From Victivallales bacterium (GTDB lineage: Bacteria > Verrucomicrobiota > Lentisphaeria > Oligosphaerales > Oligosphaeraceae), in the NCBI GenBank assembly GCA_017431185.1, contig JAFRLP010000557.1, positions 1 to 9,126 on the forward strand: a DNA stretch of 9,126 nucleotides, read 5' to 3'. Made by a program: the position numbers and the translations under genes. The notes beneath the pieces are model-generated. The model worked only from the letters and a program-made list of their open reading frames with translations, did not search any database and was not told the origin of the DNA. Position 1 is the stretch's first letter. Each line of letters opens with the position of its first letter. Positions 1-8,066 of this stretch are shown here, piece by piece.

Positions 1-562
1 GGAGGACAGGATCTTTTACGAGGGGGGCGGGGGGGTCACCATTTCAGGGGGGGAACCCTTGATGCAAAGCGATTTCTGCGAGGGGCTGCTTTGCCGTTTG
101 AAGGCCGAGGGCGTCCATTGCGCGGTTGACACCTGCGGCAATGTCCCCTGGTCTGCCTTCGTGCAGGTCATGCCTTTCACGGACTTGTTCCTCTATGACT
201 TCAAATGCGCCGAGCCCGACAAGCACCGTGTTCTGACAGGCGGACGCAATGAACGGATTCTGGAAAACCTGGTGAGGCTTGACAGGGCTGGCAAGGCCGT
301 GGAACTCAGGATGGTCATGGTGCCCGGACATAACATGGAGGAAAGCGACATTCAGGGGGCCGCCGAATTTCTGGCGCCGCTGAAGAACATAACCGCAGTC
401 CGTCTGCTGGCATACCATTCCCTGGCCAGGGCCAAATTCCGGGCGGTTGGCCATCGCGACACCATGCCGGATGTGCCGTCGCCGACTTTCCAGGAACTGG
501 AGACGGTGGCGGAGACACTTCGCTCCTTTGGTCTCAAAACCATCAATCCATTGCAAGAATGA
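1..562 (+). CDS. Glycyl-radical enzyme activating protein (radical SAM), 3' part
   Basis: This is the C-terminal 186 residues of an activase of the PflA type, which uses a 4Fe-4S cluster and S-adenosylmethionine to install the glycyl radical on a partner enzyme in the cytoplasm. The frame is open from base 2, so the true start and the CxxxCxxC cluster motif lie left of the window; the ATG at 62 is internal. Seen in order: the conserved [15 protein letters not shown] stretch (bases 14-58), whose GGEP contacts [31 protein letters not shown]; and [12 protein letters not shown] near the end, all typical of the family. The stop is TGA 560-562. The partner enzyme is not in view, so substrate (pyruvate-formate lyase, diol dehydratase, choline lyase and others) cannot be told. 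A 64-nt gap separates it from the pseudopilin gene, and it may belong to a different operon. Family confidence is high; the specific activase type is unknown. Confidence 0.9.
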   Translation, partial: EDRIFYEGGGGVTISGGEPLMQSDFCEGLLCRLKAEGVHCAVDTCGNVPWSAFVQVMPFTDLFLYDFKCAEPDKHRVLTGGRNERILENLVRLDRAGKAVELRMVMVPGHNMEESDIQGAAEFLAPLKNITAVRLLAYHSLARAKFRAVGHRDTMPDVPSPTFQELETVAETLRSFGLKTINPLQE

Positions 563-613
563 GGCCATCTTCCCTTGCCTATGCCTCTCATTTCCCCAAA
601 ACACACAAGACAC

Positions 614-620
614 AAGGAGA
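614..620 (+). promoter_or_regulatory. Ribosome-binding site of the pseudopilin gene
   Basis: AAGGAGA lies 6 nt before the ATG at 627. It fixes the start there: the same frame is open farther upstream to 447, but that extension lies inside the activase coding region and has no comparable site. Confidence 0.8.
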
Positions 621-626
621 TTTCCC

Positions 627-1382
627 ATGCTGAATGACATTTGCTTTTTCGGAAAAACGAAAGGTTCTCAAGCGGCGCTCTCTTCCGATGTCGGCGGGAG
701 ACGCTTTACGCTCATCGAATTGCTCGTTGTCATAGCCATTATAAGCGTGCTCGCCTCAATGCTGCTCCCCGCACTGGGCTCCGCCAGGAAGAAGGCGTAT
801 CTGATCTCCTGCAAGAACAACCTGAAGCAGCTGGCGCCCTCCTTCTTTCTCTACGCCGATGACCACAATGACCTCATCCCTGTGTGCTATTCCAAAAACT
901 ATGGGGGGACTTGGCTTGACAGGATGAAGGAATACCTTCCGCCCAGGTTTTGCAGCGCCTTGACGAAGACGGCGCCCCAGGGGCTGATAGCCGGAACCTC
1001 GACGAATGGCGCATCGCTGATCTGCCCGGGACTGCTCCATGGCATTGCCAGGTCAGCCACCCCCGATTTCAATTACGGGATTAACGGGATCTATTTTGGC
1101 TATGTCACGCAGACCGACCCCGCGCCCTGGTCGGTGAAGAGGCTGACCGTCCGAAGTCCCTCCGGCCTGATGCTGGTCAGCGAACCGCGGTATGCCACCG
1201 CCGGGCTTTACGCGATTTCCAATCGCTCGCTGACAGCCCTGCAGCCAGGTTATCTGCGCCGCCATGGGGAGAAAATCAACATCCTGTTCTGCGATGGCCA
1301 CCTGGAGGACAGGGGCTTTGACGCTTTCCCAAACAGCTTCGCCGAGGACTCCGTGTTCTGGGGGAGGCTGGAGGACAGATGA
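627..1382 (+). CDS. Prepilin-type N-terminal methylation / H-X9-DG domain protein (pseudopilin)
   Basis: A 251-aa type II-secretion-like pseudopilin. Residues 1-26 form a basic leader ending in GGRR; the mature part would begin at F27 with [13 protein letters not shown], the prepilin peptidase signature with Glu at mature position 5 (E31), followed by a hydrophobic helix that anchors it in the inner membrane. The -1 residue is Arg rather than the Gly of classical pilins, which is common in this protein class. The C-terminal part holds the H-X9-DG motif: H213, then nine residues, then D223-G224 (within RRHGEKIN...FCDGHLED). Such proteins occur by the hundred in Lentisphaerota and Planctomycetota genomes and often sit next to glycosidases and sulfatases; their exact role is unknown, with export or surface display of enzymes being the usual guess. 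It is the first gene of the probable unit that continues with the GH2 gene 28 nt downstream. Family call is firm; function is not. Confidence 0.93.
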   Translation: MLNDICFFGKTKGSQAALSSDVGGRRFTLIELLVVIAIISVLASMLLPALGSARKKAYLISCKNNLKQLAPSFFLYADDHNDLIPVCYSKNYGGTWLDRMKEYLPPRFCSALTKTAPQGLIAGTSTNGASLICPGLLHGIARSATPDFNYGINGIYFGYVTQTDPAPWSVKRLTVRSPSGLMLVSEPRYATAGLYAISNRSLTALQPGYLRRHGEKINILFCDGHLEDRGFDAFPNSFAEDSVFWGRLEDR

Positions 1383-1410
1383 GAGATGCATGGACAGAGA
1401 GGACGAGAGC

Positions 1411-4185
1411 ATGAGACGGGTGTTTTCCCTGGACAGGCGTTGGCGTTTTGCCGTGGACAACGAGGCGGAGCGGGTCGCGGCCTCCGCAAAGCATCAATGG
1501 AAATTCCGCAGTGTCAAGGCCGGGCAGGAAGACGGCTTCAAGTCAAGCGGATTTGATGACTCGCGCTGGGAACTGGTGGATTTGCCCCATGACTATGGTG
1601 TCCGCACCGCCTTTTCGGCGGAGAACATCCACATGTGCGGGGCAAAGGAGGAGGTGAATGTCTGGTACAGAAAGAATTTCCTGATGGACGAGTCATTGGC
1701 TGACCGGCATTTCTCTCTGGTGTTCGAAGGGGTCTCAATGAAGGCCGAGGTCTATTTCAATGGCTCTCTGGCGGGAATTGTGCCTGGTGGATACACCTGG
1801 ATGGAATTCGACGTGTCGCCTCGAATGCATTTTGGGAAAGTCCCCAATTACATCACCGTGTTTGTGCGCGGTGACTCTGAACAGATATGGAAATACGAGG
1901 GGGTTGGCATCTACGACCATGTTCGCCTGCTGGCAAGGAACCCGATGCACCTTGCCTACAACGGACTCTGGGGGCATTCCGCGAAATCCCCATCGGGCAG
2001 ATGGCTTCTCTTCTGCGAGGCGGAATTGGAAAACTCCCTGTACGAAACGCTGGATGGCACGCTTCGCTTCGAACTTTTCGACCGGGATGGACATTTTGTC
2101 CAATGCGTCGAACAGGAATTCCAGATGGAGCCGGATAGTCGGAAAAACATCAAGGCCCCGCCGCTTGAAATGAAGAAAGCCCGGCCCTGGGATTTGGAGG
2201 ACCCGTATCTTTATCGTGTCAGATGCTCACTCCTTCGCCATGGGAAAGTCATTGACCAGGACGAGGCGCCCGCTGGATTGCGGACGGCGGAATTCGACCC
2301 GCAACAGGGATTCCTGCTCAATGGCAGAAAGGTGCTGCTCAAAGGATTCTCCAACCATTTCGAGCATGCCGGTGTCGGATTTGCTGTTCCCGCCTCCATC
2401 TCCGAGTACCGTGTCAGGCGGATGCTGGACATGGGGGCGAATGCCTACCGCTGCGCACACAACCAATGCCTGGAAAGCGTGCTCGACGCCTGCGACCGCC
2501 TTGGAATGCTCGTAATGGACGAAAATCGCTTCTTCGAGACCAGGGAGGAGAACCTCGCCATGCTGCGGAACCAGGTTCGGCGTAATCGCAAGCACCCATC
2601 GGTCATCCTTTACGGCCTGTTCAGCGAGGAACCGTTGCAATGTACTCCCGAGGGGGGGAGGCTCTACCGGAAACTGAAAAGCGTCGTTGGGAAACTGGAT
2701 GGCACCAGGCCTTTTTCGGGAAGCACGCAGAGGGTCGAGACCTGCTGCGAGCAGGAGTCTGTTATTCAGCCGATGGATGTGGTGGGTGTCAATTACGAGG
2801 TGTGGAACTGGGATAGGGTCCATGCCTGTTTCCCGGACAAGGCCGTGCTGGCGACCGAGATGACCTGCATGCAGACGATGCGCGGCGAACTGCACTATGA
2901 CCCCGAAAAACAGAAATTCGATGATTACGCGCAGGAAAACCACTGGTTTGGCTCCACGGCGTATGAAACCTGGAAGAACGTCCTGGCCCATCCCTACCTG
3001 GCGGGTGTGTTCAACCATTCAGCCTTTGACCATCGGGGGGAGCCGCAGCCGCTGGATTATCCCCTGATATCGTGCTCCTACGGCGCCATGGACACCTGCG
3101 GATTTCCCAAGACTCTTTTTTACATCTTCCAGTCCTGGTTTGACGACCGGCCAATGATGCATGTTTTTCCGCACTGGAACCATCGTCCGGGCACGGAGGT
3201 CCCTGTCCTGACGGTGACCAACTGCGAGGAGTGCGAACTGTTCCTCAACGGACGCACCCTGGGAGTCCGGAAGTGCCAGCCCTGTGTCCCCTGCCTATGG
3301 ACTGTGGCCTTCGTGCCCGGTATCCTTCGTGCCGTGGGATATTGCGCCGGTGAGCAGAGGGCGGCATATGAGGTGAAGACCGCCGGCAGCCCGTTTCGTC
3401 TGCTTGCCGAGCCTCACAAGGACCAAATTGCCGATGACGGCGATGATGCGGTGGCCATCAATGTCCAGGTGGTTGACCAGGCGGGAACCCTCTGCCCTGA
3501 CGCCGGGGAACTGGTCACCTTCCATGTCGCCGGAGGCCGGATCCTGGGTGTGGGCAACGGCAATCCAGCCAGCCATGAGCCGGATTTTGCCTGTTCCAGG
3601 AAACTCTACCATGGCCGGTGCCAGGCGATTGTCGCCTGTCTGCCGGAAACCTCGAGGCTGGCGGTCAAGGCAACCTCCCCTGGTTTGCTTCCCGCCATGG
3701 CGGAACTGACTGTCCGCCATGTCAGTCCCGTGCTCCAGCTTCCCGGCTCGGACAGCAGAATGGTCGATGCCTGGAAAATGTCCTGCACCGCCTTTGCGTC
3801 AAAACCAGATCCGAACCGCCAGATTGACTGGAGTGAGAATAACGCCTTTGTGTCGGTCAACATGTCCTCGGAGCGCTTTCAGGATGGCCTTCAGCCTGGT
3901 TGGATGCTTTACCGCGCTGACATTGCCATCCCCAATTCGAGCGGCAAGGAGTGCAATGCCGTTTTCCGTCCGGGGCTGCTGCGCTGTCATGCCTGCGAAA
4001 TCTGGGTCAACGGGGAAAAACGGTTTGAAAAGGAAACGGAGAGGGACGAGTACCTGGGAAAGGCAGCCGTCGAATTCCCGACGGGAGGGGCGGATGTCTT
4101 GCAGGTTACCATCCTGCTCAACACCTTCGGTGGCCGTGCCGGAGTCAACGGGCGGGACAGCGAGATAAGCATTCAAGTCCATTGA
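1411..4185 (+). CDS. Glycoside hydrolase family 2 protein (beta-galactosidase-like)
   Basis: A 924-aa exo-glycosidase of the GH2 type. Domains by eye: sugar-binding jelly roll, about 1-190 (VDLPHDYG, WYRKNF, FEGVSMKAEVYFNG, EGVGIYDHV); Ig-like domain, about 195-300; TIM barrel, about 300-580; DUF4982-like domain from about 585 (HVFPHWN, then ELFLNGRTLG); Ig-like domain with GNGNPASHEP at 715-724; C-terminal beta-sandwich, about 771-924. The acid/base is predicted to be E406 in LFSEEP and the nucleophile E483 in LATEMT, 77 residues apart, close to the 76 of LacZ (E461/E537). H350 in YRCAHNQ matches the conserved barrel His. The usual Asn before the acid/base is Ser405, and a usual Trp in the GEFVWTGFDY-type segment is His536. 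No signal peptide is visible, so it is probably cytoplasmic. The start at 1411 is preceded by GAGAGGA with a 7-nt gap; an in-frame ATG at 1390 would add 7 residues. The substrate (galactoside, glucuronide, mannoside or other) cannot be read from the sequence. Confidence 0.9.
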   Translation: MRRVFSLDRRWRFAVDNEAERVAASAKHQWKFRSVKAGQEDGFKSSGFDDSRWELVDLPHDYGVRTAFSAENIHMCGAKEEVNVWYRKNFLMDESLADRHFSLVFEGVSMKAEVYFNGSLAGIVPGGYTWMEFDVSPRMHFGKVPNYITVFVRGDSEQIWKYEGVGIYDHVRLLARNPMHLAYNGLWGHSAKSPSGRWLLFCEAELENSLYETLDGTLRFELFDRDGHFVQCVEQEFQMEPDSRKNIKAPPLEMKKARPWDLEDPYLYRVRCSLLRHGKVIDQDEAPAGLRTAEFDPQQGFLLNGRKVLLKGFSNHFEHAGVGFAVPASISEYRVRRMLDMGANAYRCAHNQCLESVLDACDRLGMLVMDENRFFETREENLAMLRNQVRRNRKHPSVILYGLFSEEPLQCTPEGGRLYRKLKSVVGKLDGTRPFSGSTQRVETCCEQESVIQPMDVVGVNYEVWNWDRVHACFPDKAVLATEMTCMQTMRGELHYDPEKQKFDDYAQENHWFGSTAYETWKNVLAHPYLAGVFNHSAFDHRGEPQPLDYPLISCSYGAMDTCGFPKTLFYIFQSWFDDRPMMHVFPHWNHRPGTEVPVLTVTNCEECELFLNGRTLGVRKCQPCVPCLWTVAFVPGILRAVGYCAGEQRAAYEVKTAGSPFRLLAEPHKDQIADDGDDAVAINVQVVDQAGTLCPDAGELVTFHVAGGRILGVGNGNPASHEPDFACSRKLYHGRCQAIVACLPETSRLAVKATSPGLLPAMAELTVRHVSPVLQLPGSDSRMVDAWKMSCTAFASKPDPNRQIDWSENNAFVSVNMSSERFQDGLQPGWMLYRADIAIPNSSGKECNAVFRPGLLRCHACEIWVNGEKRFEKETERDEYLGKAAVEFPTGGADVLQVTILLNTFGGRAGVNGRDSEISIQVH

Positions 4186-4196
4186 CATTTGCGGAA

Positions 4197-4202
4197 AAGG
4201 AG
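4197..4202 (+). promoter_or_regulatory. Ribosome-binding site of the 838-aa gene
   Basis: AAGGAG sits 6 nt before ATG 4209, inside the 23-nt gap after the GH2 stop. It decides the start, and the protein from that ATG opens directly with a signal peptide. Confidence 0.8.
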
Positions 4203-4208
4203 AAAATC

Positions 4209-6725
4209 ATGCTTGCGAAGAAAACTCTGGCGGCCCTGGCGTTGCTGTCCATGCCGGTCTGGGCGGTCACCCTTCAGGAAATGGATGGCTGTCTTGCTGT
4301 GAAGAATCGGTGGTATTCCCTGGAATACAGCCGAGGCAATTCATTTTCAGCCTCCATTTTGACGGGGAACGGCTGCCGATGCCTGGTCATCCCCTATTTG
4401 TATGTGGACACGGAACAGGAGAAGTACACGGGGCGAAAGAATCCGAAGCCGGCTCTGGTGAACCGACGTTCCATGCCCGTTGCCGCCAGGGTTGCCAAAG
4501 CCACCGAAACGGAGGTTGACCTGGAGGTCTCCTTTGATTTCAAGGGCGGGAAAGTCAGGGAGAAAATCCACTTCGATGACACGCCGACCATTCGGTATGA
4601 CATATCCATAGACCATTCGGTCCGGCTCCATCTCCACTCACTCAAGCTCCTTGCCGACTACGGCTCCGCCGAGGCGGTTTTCCTGCCTGACGGAAAGCGT
4701 GTGGCCGGATATCCCGTCTATGGCAATGTGGTGCGCGGCCAGGGCTGGCGTGGGGTCAGCGACCCCAAATGCGGCCTGTACGCGACACTGGGAACTCTGG
4801 CCCAGCCCCTGCTGGCCGGACTGGAATACGGCATGACGGGGAAGCGGGAGGGAAAAGGCACGGAGCATACGGAAATCAGCGTCACCAGCGTACCGCTGGC
4901 TGGAAGAGGGAAGAAAGGGAGAGTGGACTTCACCTATTTTCTGCAAGTCACCTGTTCGCCGCAACAGGCCGTGGAGGCGGCCGAAGAACTTTTCGGCAAA
5001 AGGGAGGCCCCCTTTTTCTTCTGCTATGAGACCGAGAAGCTGGTCACACGCCCAGGTGAGCCGAACGCATTGCTCATCGAGGTCAGGAACAATGGCGCCT
5101 CGGCGCGTACCGTGAAACTGCGCACTCTCCTTCACTACGGACTTGACTGCGAATGCGAACTGGACGTGCGCACACTGGAACTGGCCCCGCGTTCCCGGCA
5201 TCCCCTGCAACTCCCGCTGGAATTTCCCCAGGCGGCACGTCCTGGCCTGGCTTTGCGGACGGAGTTGCTGGACATCGGCGGCAAACTCCTGGACTCCGCC
5301 ACGGATTTCTGCAGTGTCACGGACTTTGCGCCCCGGGATACCGCATTCGGCCTGACCAACACGAACATTCTGAACAATGAGGGGATGGCGGAAATCCAGA
5401 ATTCCGGTTTCAAGCGCAGGTACGTCGGCGCCTATGAATATTACTGCTGGGCTAAGTCGGTCATAGGCGGCCTGGCGCCAGGCGAGGAGTCCTGGACACC
5501 GAACACGGAGCACCACTTCGATGGCACACTGACCAGGAAATTTGTCCAGGAGATGGTGCGGGACGCCCATCGGAAGGGGATTGGGGTTTATGCCTGGATT
5601 ACCGGCCTCTGGAATTACCACTATGCTTTCCGCCATCCAGAGCGTCTGCAATACAACAAGGAGGGCCAGCCAAACATCTATGGCGGGGCCGTCTATCCCG
5701 ATGGCCGCCGGCGGGCTGTCATAAAACCGCATATGTTCACGGTCGAGCGGGCCGATGAGTGGGGCAGGGAGATGGCGGACTCAATCGACATGTTCGGATG
5801 GGATGGATGCCGCTGGGATTGGAGTTTCTGCCCGAATATGCTCTCTGACCCGCTCTTCATGGGAGAACGGGCGGAGGACTGGTATGACTGGAGGGGCGTC
5901 CCCTCCTCAAGGCTTTTCGCCGACCCTGACCAGACGGCGGTTGACTGCCTTCGGGCCTGGCGCAAGGCGGTTGCGGAACGCCATCCGGATTTCATCTACG
6001 GAACCAACTATGGTTCGCGCCCCGTCCTTTGGAAAATGAATCCCAAATACAAAAGGGAGTCGGCCCGGGATGCCCTGACCCTGTTTGAGGATATGGGCAG
6101 TTACCAGAGGGGCGAGTGGTGTACCTTCGAGAAATGGGGACGGGAGCTTGTCCGCAGGATAGACGAGGTTCGCCCCTTTGGCGCTGCGCCTGTCGTCGGT
6201 TTCATGTCCGGGCTCCCCCCGAACAGCGTGTCGCACAATCTGGCCAGGTACATCACCATCGCGGCGGGAATCAAATGGTGGGACTCCAACATCATCTCCA
6301 TCGACATGCCCTCCGACCAGGTGAGAAACCGCTTCCTTCTCCGGTATGCGGACTATCTGTACGGCACGGCGTTCCTTCATCCGAAGGAGGTTCCGGTTGC
6401 GCTTCGCTCTCCATCCAGGGTTTTGTATGAGCCATTCGTCAGGGAGCGGAAGGTCAATGGAGGGCGGGAGATACTGGTTCCGATTCTCAACATGCCGCAG
6501 GACAATGAGTACATCTGCTGCCGTCACGATGCGCCGCCTGTCCAAAAAGACCTTAGGTTGAGTATGCAGCTGGAGTCAGACGAGAAAGTCATCGGTGTAT
6601 GGCTGATGTCCCCCCAGCATCCGCTCAAGGCCTCCAGGCTGTCATGGAATGGCGCTGGGGTCGCCATTCCGGAACTCGTTGATTTTGCCCTTGTGCTCGT
6701 TCAGGTGAAAGGAGAGAGAAGATGA
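4209..6725 (+). CDS. Exported TIM-barrel glycoside-hydrolase-like protein, family unassigned
   Basis: An 838-aa protein that I cannot place in a named family. Residues 1-19 form a signal peptide (Lys-Lys, then a Leu/Ala core, cleavage likely after VWA19). About 20-280 looks like a beta-rich sandwich of the sort that precedes GH barrels. About 282-368 resembles a NEW3-type domain (PGEPNALLIEVRNNG and an alternating beta pattern). From about 380 to 720 the pattern suits a (beta/alpha)8 barrel: HRKGIGVYAWITG, then FGWDGCRWDW with D532, R535 and D537, then YGTNYGSR, then LFEDMG with E627. D-G-x-R-x-D recalls conserved region II of GH13 and the nucleophile strand of related alpha-glycosidase clans, so D537 as nucleophile and E627 as acid/base are reasonable guesses. 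The last 100 residues look like a beta-domain. It follows the GH2 gene by 23 nt and overlaps the next gene by 4 nt, which suggests joint action on one glycan. That it is a hydrolase is inference from fold pattern and context. Confidence 0.6.
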   Translation: MLAKKTLAALALLSMPVWAVTLQEMDGCLAVKNRWYSLEYSRGNSFSASILTGNGCRCLVIPYLYVDTEQEKYTGRKNPKPALVNRRSMPVAARVAKATETEVDLEVSFDFKGGKVREKIHFDDTPTIRYDISIDHSVRLHLHSLKLLADYGSAEAVFLPDGKRVAGYPVYGNVVRGQGWRGVSDPKCGLYATLGTLAQPLLAGLEYGMTGKREGKGTEHTEISVTSVPLAGRGKKGRVDFTYFLQVTCSPQQAVEAAEELFGKREAPFFFCYETEKLVTRPGEPNALLIEVRNNGASARTVKLRTLLHYGLDCECELDVRTLELAPRSRHPLQLPLEFPQAARPGLALRTELLDIGGKLLDSATDFCSVTDFAPRDTAFGLTNTNILNNEGMAEIQNSGFKRRYVGAYEYYCWAKSVIGGLAPGEESWTPNTEHHFDGTLTRKFVQEMVRDAHRKGIGVYAWITGLWNYHYAFRHPERLQYNKEGQPNIYGGAVYPDGRRRAVIKPHMFTVERADEWGREMADSIDMFGWDGCRWDWSFCPNMLSDPLFMGERAEDWYDWRGVPSSRLFADPDQTAVDCLRAWRKAVAERHPDFIYGTNYGSRPVLWKMNPKYKRESARDALTLFEDMGSYQRGEWCTFEKWGRELVRRIDEVRPFGAAPVVGFMSGLPPNSVSHNLARYITIAAGIKWWDSNIISIDMPSDQVRNRFLLRYADYLYGTAFLHPKEVPVALRSPSRVLYEPFVRERKVNGGREILVPILNMPQDNEYICCRHDAPPVQKDLRLSMQLESDEKVIGVWLMSPQHPLKASRLSWNGAGVAIPELVDFALVLVQVKGERR
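6708..6714 (+). promoter_or_regulatory. Ribosome-binding site inside the end of the 838-aa gene
   Basis: AAAGGAG lies 7 nt before ATG 6722 and is contained in the last codons of the upstream gene. With the ATGA overlap at 6722-6725 it supports translational coupling of the two exported proteins. Confidence 0.75.
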
Positions 6726-8044
6726 GAGTGTTTGAGATTATCGCAGTGCTGTTGGCGACGGTCGTTTCGGTTTTCGGCCTTGACCGGGTGGTGTTCGCCG
6801 AAAGTTTCCAGTCGTCCGCCGCGTTGGAGAACTGGCGGATGGTCAGCGGGCGGGAGGGCGCTGTGTTCTCCATCTCCCCGAATGGCTTGAACCTGCGGCA
6901 CAGGAACACATCCCCGGGCGTTTTCGTCGAAAGCGCAGTCCCTGTCATCAGGCGTGGACGGCTGGAATTCGACGTCACTGTCAATCCCGGCGCCGACGGG
7001 GTGTCCAATGGAATTGGCCTCACCCTGGACTTGTACAACGTCTCCACCTTCTGGCATGATGCCTGCAAGGACTGGAGAATGTATTTTCCGGAACCCAACT
7101 CCAGGCGACTGCCCAATTATTTCATCGAACCGGTGGGGCACCGCATGATTGCACCAGTCAAGGCTGGACGGAAGTCCCACTACAAAATCTGCTTTGACGC
7201 GGACAGCGACCTGGTGGAGTTCTACCTGGATGACATGGACGACCCGGCTGCCGTACGCTATGACGTCTCCGTCCTGGGGCATGCCTTCTATCAGGGCGGC
7301 TTTCTGCGGCTCGGCTCCTTCGGATATGCACCCAAAGAATACTGCACGGAAATCGGAAACATTGTGTTGCGCGAGGAGACGCCAGACCAGGCAGAAACCA
7401 CAGAGCGCACCCTTGCCCTGGTCTTTGACGGCATGTCCTCGCAGCATTATCCTGTGCGGAGGCTTCTGCGGAGCATTAAGCCCTCGAACATACGGCAGTA
7501 TGTGTGGGACTCCCCCGGCCCATTCGATCCGAACACAAACAACTATCGATATTTCAAACTGCCTGGTTTCGCGTCCCTGGAGCGTGCGGAAATCATCATA
7601 TTCAACGATGCGCCGATTGTGGAGGACGCCTTGCAGAAGAAGATACTGGCGTCCGTTGAGGGCGGCGCGAAATTGCTGGTGATGGGGGGCCTGTACACAC
7701 TGAACCGGGGGGGCTTCGCCCATTCTCGGTTGGGAAACGCCTTGCCTGTGCTGTTGGATGAAACCTGGAATCTGGCCGGCGACGGGAAGCATCCGGTCAG
7801 CCTTCATCCCCCGCGTTTCCAGGCCGTCATCTACTATTGGCTGAAGTTCAAACCCGCCAAGGATGCGGAGGTCCTGATGACCGCAGCAGGCGCTCCCGTG
7901 CTTTTCCGGAGGAAACTTGGAAAGGGGAGCATTGCGGTTTTTGCCGGAACCGCCCTGGGGCCGGTGGAGAAGAATGTCTTCTGGAAGACTTCGCTTCTCC
8001 AGGAGATTTTTGACTGTGCGCTGAAAGGCAGCGGTGGTCTGTAA
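6722..8044 (+). CDS. Exported lectin-like plus glutamine-amidotransferase-like protein
   Basis: A 440-aa two-domain protein. Residues 1-19 are a likely signal peptide (hydrophobic core, cleavage near VFG/LD), with a single Arg at the start. About 25-220 looks like a concanavalin-type jelly roll (FAESFQSSAALENW opening, LEFDVTVNP, LRLGSFGYA), a fold often used to bind sugars. About 230-440 resembles the class I GATase-like family (PF07090 type): LALVFDGM, AEIIIFNDAP, then VEGGAKLLVMGGLYTLNRGG (GG at 322-323), LGNALPVLL, and later RRKLGKGSIAVFAGTALGP. No nucleophilic Cys is seen at the GATase elbow, where the sequence runs MGGLYT, so ammonia-releasing activity is not expected; such domains are frequent in exported proteins of this phylum group and may bind ligands or assemble oligomers. 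It overlaps the 838-aa gene by ATGA, so equal expression is likely. Domain calls are by pattern only. Confidence 0.65.
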   Translation: MRVFEIIAVLLATVVSVFGLDRVVFAESFQSSAALENWRMVSGREGAVFSISPNGLNLRHRNTSPGVFVESAVPVIRRGRLEFDVTVNPGADGVSNGIGLTLDLYNVSTFWHDACKDWRMYFPEPNSRRLPNYFIEPVGHRMIAPVKAGRKSHYKICFDADSDLVEFYLDDMDDPAAVRYDVSVLGHAFYQGGFLRLGSFGYAPKEYCTEIGNIVLREETPDQAETTERTLALVFDGMSSQHYPVRRLLRSIKPSNIRQYVWDSPGPFDPNTNNYRYFKLPGFASLERAEIIIFNDAPIVEDALQKKILASVEGGAKLLVMGGLYTLNRGGFAHSRLGNALPVLLDETWNLAGDGKHPVSLHPPRFQAVIYYWLKFKPAKDAEVLMTAAGAPVLFRRKLGKGSIAVFAGTALGPVEKNVFWKTSLLQEIFDCALKGSGGL

Positions 8045-8066
8045 CGTGATGGCCCTTTGTGAATCT

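Noticed and set aside
22..53. G-tracts (6, 7 and 7 Gs) that could form a G-quadruplex
   Set aside because: They encode the conserved Gly-rich EGGGG...SGGE stretch of the activase, which explains them; one loop would be 11 nt.
447..626. An upstream extension of the pseudopilin frame to 447
   Set aside because: It overlaps the activase coding region in another frame, encodes an Arg/Cys-rich nonsense stretch, and the ATG at 627 has a proper ribosome-binding site.
563..626. Possible promoter or terminator between the activase and pseudopilin genes
   Set aside because: No convincing -35/-10 pair or hairpin could be found in these 64 nt, so whether the activase is co-transcribed with the operon is left open.
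1264..1389. An upstream extension of the GH2 frame to 1264
   Set aside because: It lies within the end of the pseudopilin gene, over the H-X9-DG region, and GH2 homology begins only after 1411.
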